Positions 61,069 to 64,000 of a stretch of DNA of 64,000 nucleotides are shown here, one piece after another. The DNA is taken from the NCBI GenBank assembly GCA_023424965.1, contig JAFADI010000007.1:51210-115209 (forward strand). The letters are read 5' to 3'. A model generated the notes under the pieces. That model searched no databases. It was not told the origin of the DNA and worked only from the letters and a program-made list of their open reading frames with translations. The position numbers and the translations under genes were made by a program. Every line of letters begins with the position of its first letter. The stretch's first letter is position 1. The DNA is from Bacillota bacterium. GTDB taxonomy: Bacteria > Bacillota > Clostridia > Acetivibrionales > JAFADI01.

Positions 61069-61872
61069 TTACGGGCAAATATTCGGCTTGCGCGGCTCGA
61101 CGGTTATCTGTACCGGCCTCAGCACCTTGACTTCAATTTTTACAATTACCTTTTCCTTAAGCTTCTTGAAAACAGGCTGGGCGAGGCCCTTCACGTAGCA
61201 GGGGTCCTTAAGGATATCCAATTCGCACAGGTCTTCCACCCCGGCATACTCGATTTCTATGTTGTCCCCCGGCCTTGCGCCAGGAACTTCAATAAACCCG
61301 CTGAAGGGTATGCATACATGGACATGCCTTACGTCGCCGAAAATGACATCGTATTCTTCACAGCCGCATTTGAAGCAGCCTGAACTGTCATAGGTCTTGT
61401 AGTTTATGTTTTTGTGAAGCTTGCCGTTGACGAGTACCTTATCCTTGCAGACACTCAGAATCAAATCTTTTACGTCCTTGTCGATATCCTTTATCTCTAG
61501 TGCCGGATAATTGGGGGCAAAGGGTATTTCCTGTTCCAAAAGTATCTGACAGTAGTTTCTGCCTATAACTTCAGGAACTTTAACGCATTTTTTCTCTTTC
61601 ATCGGCTCCATGAAGCAGGAATTCACATAGGGCATGGGCATGGCCATGGGAGAGACCATCGGCATACTCATGGGCAGATTACTCATCGGCAGATTACTCA
61701 TGGGCATATTGCTCATGGGCATATTGCTCATAGGCATATTGCTCATCGGCATGCCCATAGACATGTAATCGGGGAGATAGGCTTCATTGCCGTAAGGGTT
61801 TTCTGCCTGCGGAGCTGCATTCATTTCGTTGGGCTCATTTCTGTAAGGAATATATGGGTTATAGTAATACAT
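61069..61872 (-). CDS. SPOCS-domain (DUF3794) spore-related protein with Met-Pro repeats
   Basis: 267 residues. The N-terminal ~35 residues are Tyr/Pro/Asn-rich (MYYYNPYIPYRNEP), as in many coat proteins. Residues about 38-80 contain pentapeptide repeats MPMSN/MPMSNL. The C-terminal two thirds form a DUF3794/SPOCS-like domain (VPEVIGRNYCQILLEQEI, VNGKLHKNINYKTYD, VHVCIPFSGFIEVPGA). This domain occurs in proteins of spore outer layers such as SafA/CotE-region partners in Clostridia. I infer a spore-coat role. AAGGAGG stands before the ATG on the minus strand. A sporulation sigma promoter could not be placed. Confidence 0.8.
   Translation of the reverse strand: MYYYNPYIPYRNEPNEMNAAPQAENPYGNEAYLPDYMSMGMPMSNMPMSNMPMSNMPMSNLPMSNLPMSMPMVSPMAMPMPYVNSCFMEPMKEKKCVKVPEVIGRNYCQILLEQEIPFAPNYPALEIKDIDKDVKDLILSVCKDKVLVNGKLHKNINYKTYDSSGCFKCGCEEYDVIFGDVRHVHVCIPFSGFIEVPGARPGDNIEIEYAGVEDLCELDILKDPCYVKGLAQPVFKKLKEKVIVKIEVKVLRPVQITVEPRKPNICP
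61661..61752 (-). repeat. 15-base tandem repeat coding MPMSN
   Basis: About six copies of a 15-base unit (plus strand CATGGGCATATTGCT, with small variants) run in frame through the N-terminal region of the SPOCS protein. Copy number is likely to vary between strains. Confidence 0.85.
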
Positions 61873-62094
61873 CTATTAAGCCTCCTTGTTTTAATATCAT
61901 AACTATCTATTACATTAATATACATAATACTTAACAAGTGTGACTGTTATGTAGACTAAAATTCGTGTACCGAAAAATGTTTTGAAACTCTGGTGACATG
62001 ACTAATAAAAAATGGTATCATAAACGTGAAATACTTCAAGCTGCATTTCACTTTTGAGATGGCTCATATCAAAGATTCTAGGAGGAAGCTTTTT

Positions 62095-62898
62095 ATGAAA
62101 CTTGCATTTTCCACCCTCGGATGTCCGGACTGGTCATGGGAGGATATGATTGTTACTGCCAAGGACCTTGGCTTTGATGGTATTGAGGTTCGCGGCATTG
62201 AAAATGAGCTTCATGTTCCCAATGCCAGGCCCTTCTTGCCGGAAAACATAGAAAGTACCAAAGCAAGGCTTGAAAAGATGAACCTGAAGATCCCCTGCCT
62301 TACTTCTTCATGCTATCTTTACGACAAGTGCGGCATAAGTAACCATATGAATGAGGGAAGACAATACATCGACCTGGCGCACACGCTGGGAGTCCCTTAT
62401 GTAAGAGTGCTGGGAGACAGGAATCCTGAGCCGGGGGAAGGAATTGACACAGGCTTTGTCACTGAGAATCTTTCTGCACTGGGGGATTATGCCCAGGGGA
62501 AGGGTGTTAAGGTTCTCATTGAGACCAACGGTATCTTTGCAGATAGCCTGGAAGTACGCAGATGCGTTGAAAGAACGGGATTGAAAAATGTAGGCATTCT
62601 TTGGGACATACACCATCCTTTCCGTTATATGAATGAGCCTGCAGCGGAGACCTACAACAATTTGAAGGATTATATCAAGCATGTACATATAAAGGATTCG
62701 AAAATTGAGAACGAAAAAGTCAGGTATAAAATGATGGGCTATGGTGACGTACCTGTGGCTGAGGTGCTGGAACTGCTGAAAAAGGATAATTATGAGGGGT
62801 ATGTGACCCTGGAATGGGTCAAACGCTGGTGCAGCGATCTTGAGGACCCGGGAGTGGTGTTCTCCCACTATATTAATTTTGTAAAAGACCATTGTTGA
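62095..62898 (+). CDS. Sugar phosphate isomerase/epimerase-like TIM-barrel protein
   Basis: 267 residues, complete barrel of the xylose-isomerase-like/AP-endonuclease-2 superfamily. The start LAFSTLGCPDWSWEDM, VRVLGDRNPEPG near residue 100, LIETNGIFADS near 140, ILWDIHHPFR near 170 and HVHIKDSK near 200 carry the metal-binding Glu, Asp and His typical of the family. Members act on sugars, inositols or related acids; the specific reaction cannot be assigned. Start: the ATG at 62095 with AGGAGG nine bases upstream; an upstream ATG at 62026 has no site. It stands alone between a spore gene and a lipoprotein gene. Confidence 0.83.
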   Translation: MKLAFSTLGCPDWSWEDMIVTAKDLGFDGIEVRGIENELHVPNARPFLPENIESTKARLEKMNLKIPCLTSSCYLYDKCGISNHMNEGRQYIDLAHTLGVPYVRVLGDRNPEPGEGIDTGFVTENLSALGDYAQGKGVKVLIETNGIFADSLEVRRCVERTGLKNVGILWDIHHPFRYMNEPAAETYNNLKDYIKHVHIKDSKIENEKVRYKMMGYGDVPVAEVLELLKKDNYEGYVTLEWVKRWCSDLEDPGVVFSHYINFVKDHC

Positions 62899-62951
62899 TA
62901 CATTTACCTTTATAGTCTACAATTTCGTATATGAAGTCGCTAAATATACAT

Positions 62952-62980
62952 GGGGCCGCTGCTGAAGCAGGCCCTTTTTT
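62952..62980 (+). terminator. Terminator after the isomerase-like gene
   Basis: GGGCC and GGCCC arms (62953-62957 with 62970-62974) plus inner GC/GC pairs around TGAA, with a small bulge, followed by TTTTTT. Confidence 0.75.
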
Positions 62981-62987
62981 GATATAT

Positions 62988-63104
62988 AGGAAATTATGGT
63001 TTGGAATTTCCTACATATGGGGTTTGGAAAGGGGAATCCCCTTTCCTGGTTTAAGGAGGGTGCTCAGGATGCTTGCATCCGTCGAAGGGAACCATAAGGT
63101 TCCC
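62988..63104. other. String of four hairpins in non-coding DNA
   Basis: AGGAAATT/AATTTCCT (62988-62995 with 63005-63012), a near-perfect palindrome around GGGGAATCCCC (63026-63046), GGATGC/GCATCC (63067-63080) and GGGAACC/GGTTCCC (63087-63104) follow one another. The 360-base gap between the isomerase and the lipoprotein contains no open frame of note. This could be a structured RNA or the end of a mobile element. The remaining part (63105-63258) shows nothing I can name. Confidence 0.55.
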
Positions 63105-63258
63105 TAGCGAGGAACATAAATGAGAAGCATTTTGTTCATGTGGCTGGAGGCGTTCTGGGGAAATGTTTGAGCAAAATAAGCGGGTGTGATATGATCAACC
63201 AAAGAGAAAATACAATATATGGAATTTTTTCTTAATATATTTCCGGGAGCTTGCAGCC

Positions 63259-64000
63259 ATGAGATATGGAGCCGCTTTTGCTTTTCTTGCCGTGTGTATT
63301 TTGCTTTGCGCCTGTTCAGCTCAAACCGCCAGCCAGGGTTCCAAAAAGGAAGCAGTGGAGTATGGGGAGAAAACAATAAAAATTGAAGGGGCCGGCGAAT
63401 TGAAACTGGATGTGGATTTTAGCAACATACAAATTTACACATGGGAAAAGAACGAACTGAAAATTGAAACGGTCAAAAAGCTGAGGGGACAGCTGGAGGA
63501 AGCCCTATTGGCAAGTAAGATGAAGAGCTTCAAAACGGAAATAACCAGGGAAAAGGGAAAGATACTTTTTAAATCCGTCTTCAAGGGGAAAATAACAGAG
63601 CCCAGGGACAAAAGCCTTGATGTAAAACTTTATCTGCCAAGGAGCATAAAGCTGTTGGCAATTAAACTGGGTACAGGCAGCATCAAGGCCTTTGACGATC
63701 TGCAATGCAGCCTTGCAGTGGAAACGGGGGAAGTAGATGCAGATATAAACAAGCTTGACGGAAAAGTCACTATGACAGGAAAAAGGGGAAACCTCAAAAT
63801 CGGAAACGGGAAGCTGAAAGCCGGATCGGCCGTCAAGACCGGCAGGGGGAATTTGAATATAAAAGCGGAACTGGAACCCGTTGGCGAGTATGCTTTTGAA
63901 AGTGAAATCGGCAATATCGACTTAAACCTGCCCGCAAATTCGCAAATTTCCGTTGACAGTATAGGCAATGTGGAGACCGACGAGTTCAACACGGCAGAAG
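63259..64000 (+). CDS. Lipoprotein with beta-helix (DUF4097-like) domain, cut by the window end
   Basis: The frame is open to the last base, giving at least 247 residues. The ATG at 63259 is nine bases after GGGAG. The signal peptide ends in a lipobox LCAC with Cys19. The mature part has repeated beta strands of the form IKIEGAGELKLDVDFSNIQIY, LGTGSIKAF, VETGEVDADI, KTGRGNLNI and SEIGNIDLNL. This repetition of GxGxI/L turns is typical of the DUF4097/DUF2807-type right-handed beta-helix proteins. It would be anchored outside the membrane. Some relatives are linked to envelope-stress systems. The C-terminus and any downstream partner lie outside the window. Confidence 0.8.
   Translation, partial: MRYGAAFAFLAVCILLCACSAQTASQGSKKEAVEYGEKTIKIEGAGELKLDVDFSNIQIYTWEKNELKIETVKKLRGQLEEALLASKMKSFKTEITREKGKILFKSVFKGKITEPRDKSLDVKLYLPRSIKLLAIKLGTGSIKAFDDLQCSLAVETGEVDADINKLDGKVTMTGKRGNLKIGNGKLKAGSAVKTGRGNLNIKAELEPVGEYAFESEIGNIDLNLPANSQISVDSIGNVETDEFNTAE

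Overview
The window looks like a chromosome segment of a strictly anaerobic, spore-forming, Gram-positive member of the Clostridia. Several things point this way. Strong AGGAGG-type ribosome sites precede most genes. There is a ptb-buk pair, two 2-oxoacid:ferredoxin oxidoreductases, a rubrerythrin, an S-layer-homology protein, a SPOCS-domain spore protein and a type III glutamine synthetase. There is also a CUT2 sugar transporter controlled by a LytS/YesN-type pair. Base composition appears fairly even throughout, and I see no prophage, CRISPR array, rRNA or tRNA.

Layout. 1-4.0 kb: end of a CUT1 sugar ABC transporter (two permeases), a cytoplasmic GH35/GH42-like beta-galactosidase and an unknown protein. 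4.0-7.2 kb (minus strand): ptb, buk and tmcAL. 7.3-12.5 kb: a REP-like hairpin, an L-asparaginase II-type protein, a lipoprotein, small proteins, a short bL25, a double-zinc-ribbon protein and cobT. 12.5-18 kb: a corrinoid-activation-type ferredoxin/ASKHA ATPase, a zinc-ribbon membrane protein, 5-formyl-THF cyclo-ligase, a CPBP protease and a sigma-54 that stops before the RpoN box. 18-21.7 kb: archaeal-type phosphoglycerate mutase (minus strand), a Fur-family regulator and an anchored exported protein. 21.7-26.8 kb: tcdA, a P-loop ATPase, a YcgR-like PilZ protein and a four-subunit 2-oxoacid:ferredoxin oxidoreductase.

26.8-37.6 kb is a cell-surface island: a membrane-bound LuxR-type regulator, a 1127-residue SLH protein and a 1969-residue subtilase with an FG-GAP-like region and tandem Big2 domains. 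37.6-45.4 kb: glnN (minus strand) with a candidate leader attenuator, a membrane transglutaminase-like protein, a YmaF-family protein, a second oxidoreductase (fused gamma-alpha plus beta) and rubrerythrin.

45.6-56.9 kb is one coherent sugar module: anchored sugar-binding sensor, LytS-like kinase, YesN-like regulator, two XylF-like lipoproteins, XylG-like ATPase, XylH-like permease and a chemoreceptor. It covers sensing, transcription, uptake and chemotaxis. 57-64 kb: a second two-component pair, a DHA2-type exporter (minus strand), the SPOCS protein (minus strand), a xylose-isomerase-like TIM-barrel protein, a string of hairpins and a lipoprotein cut by the window end.

The points most worth a second look are the sigma-54 without an RpoN box, the large imperfect palindromes in intergenic DNA, the hairpin string near 63.0 kb, structured leaders before glnN and the fused oxidoreductase, and the P-loop/PilZ pair next to the four-subunit oxidoreductase. 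All calls come from reading the sequence; no database search was possible.
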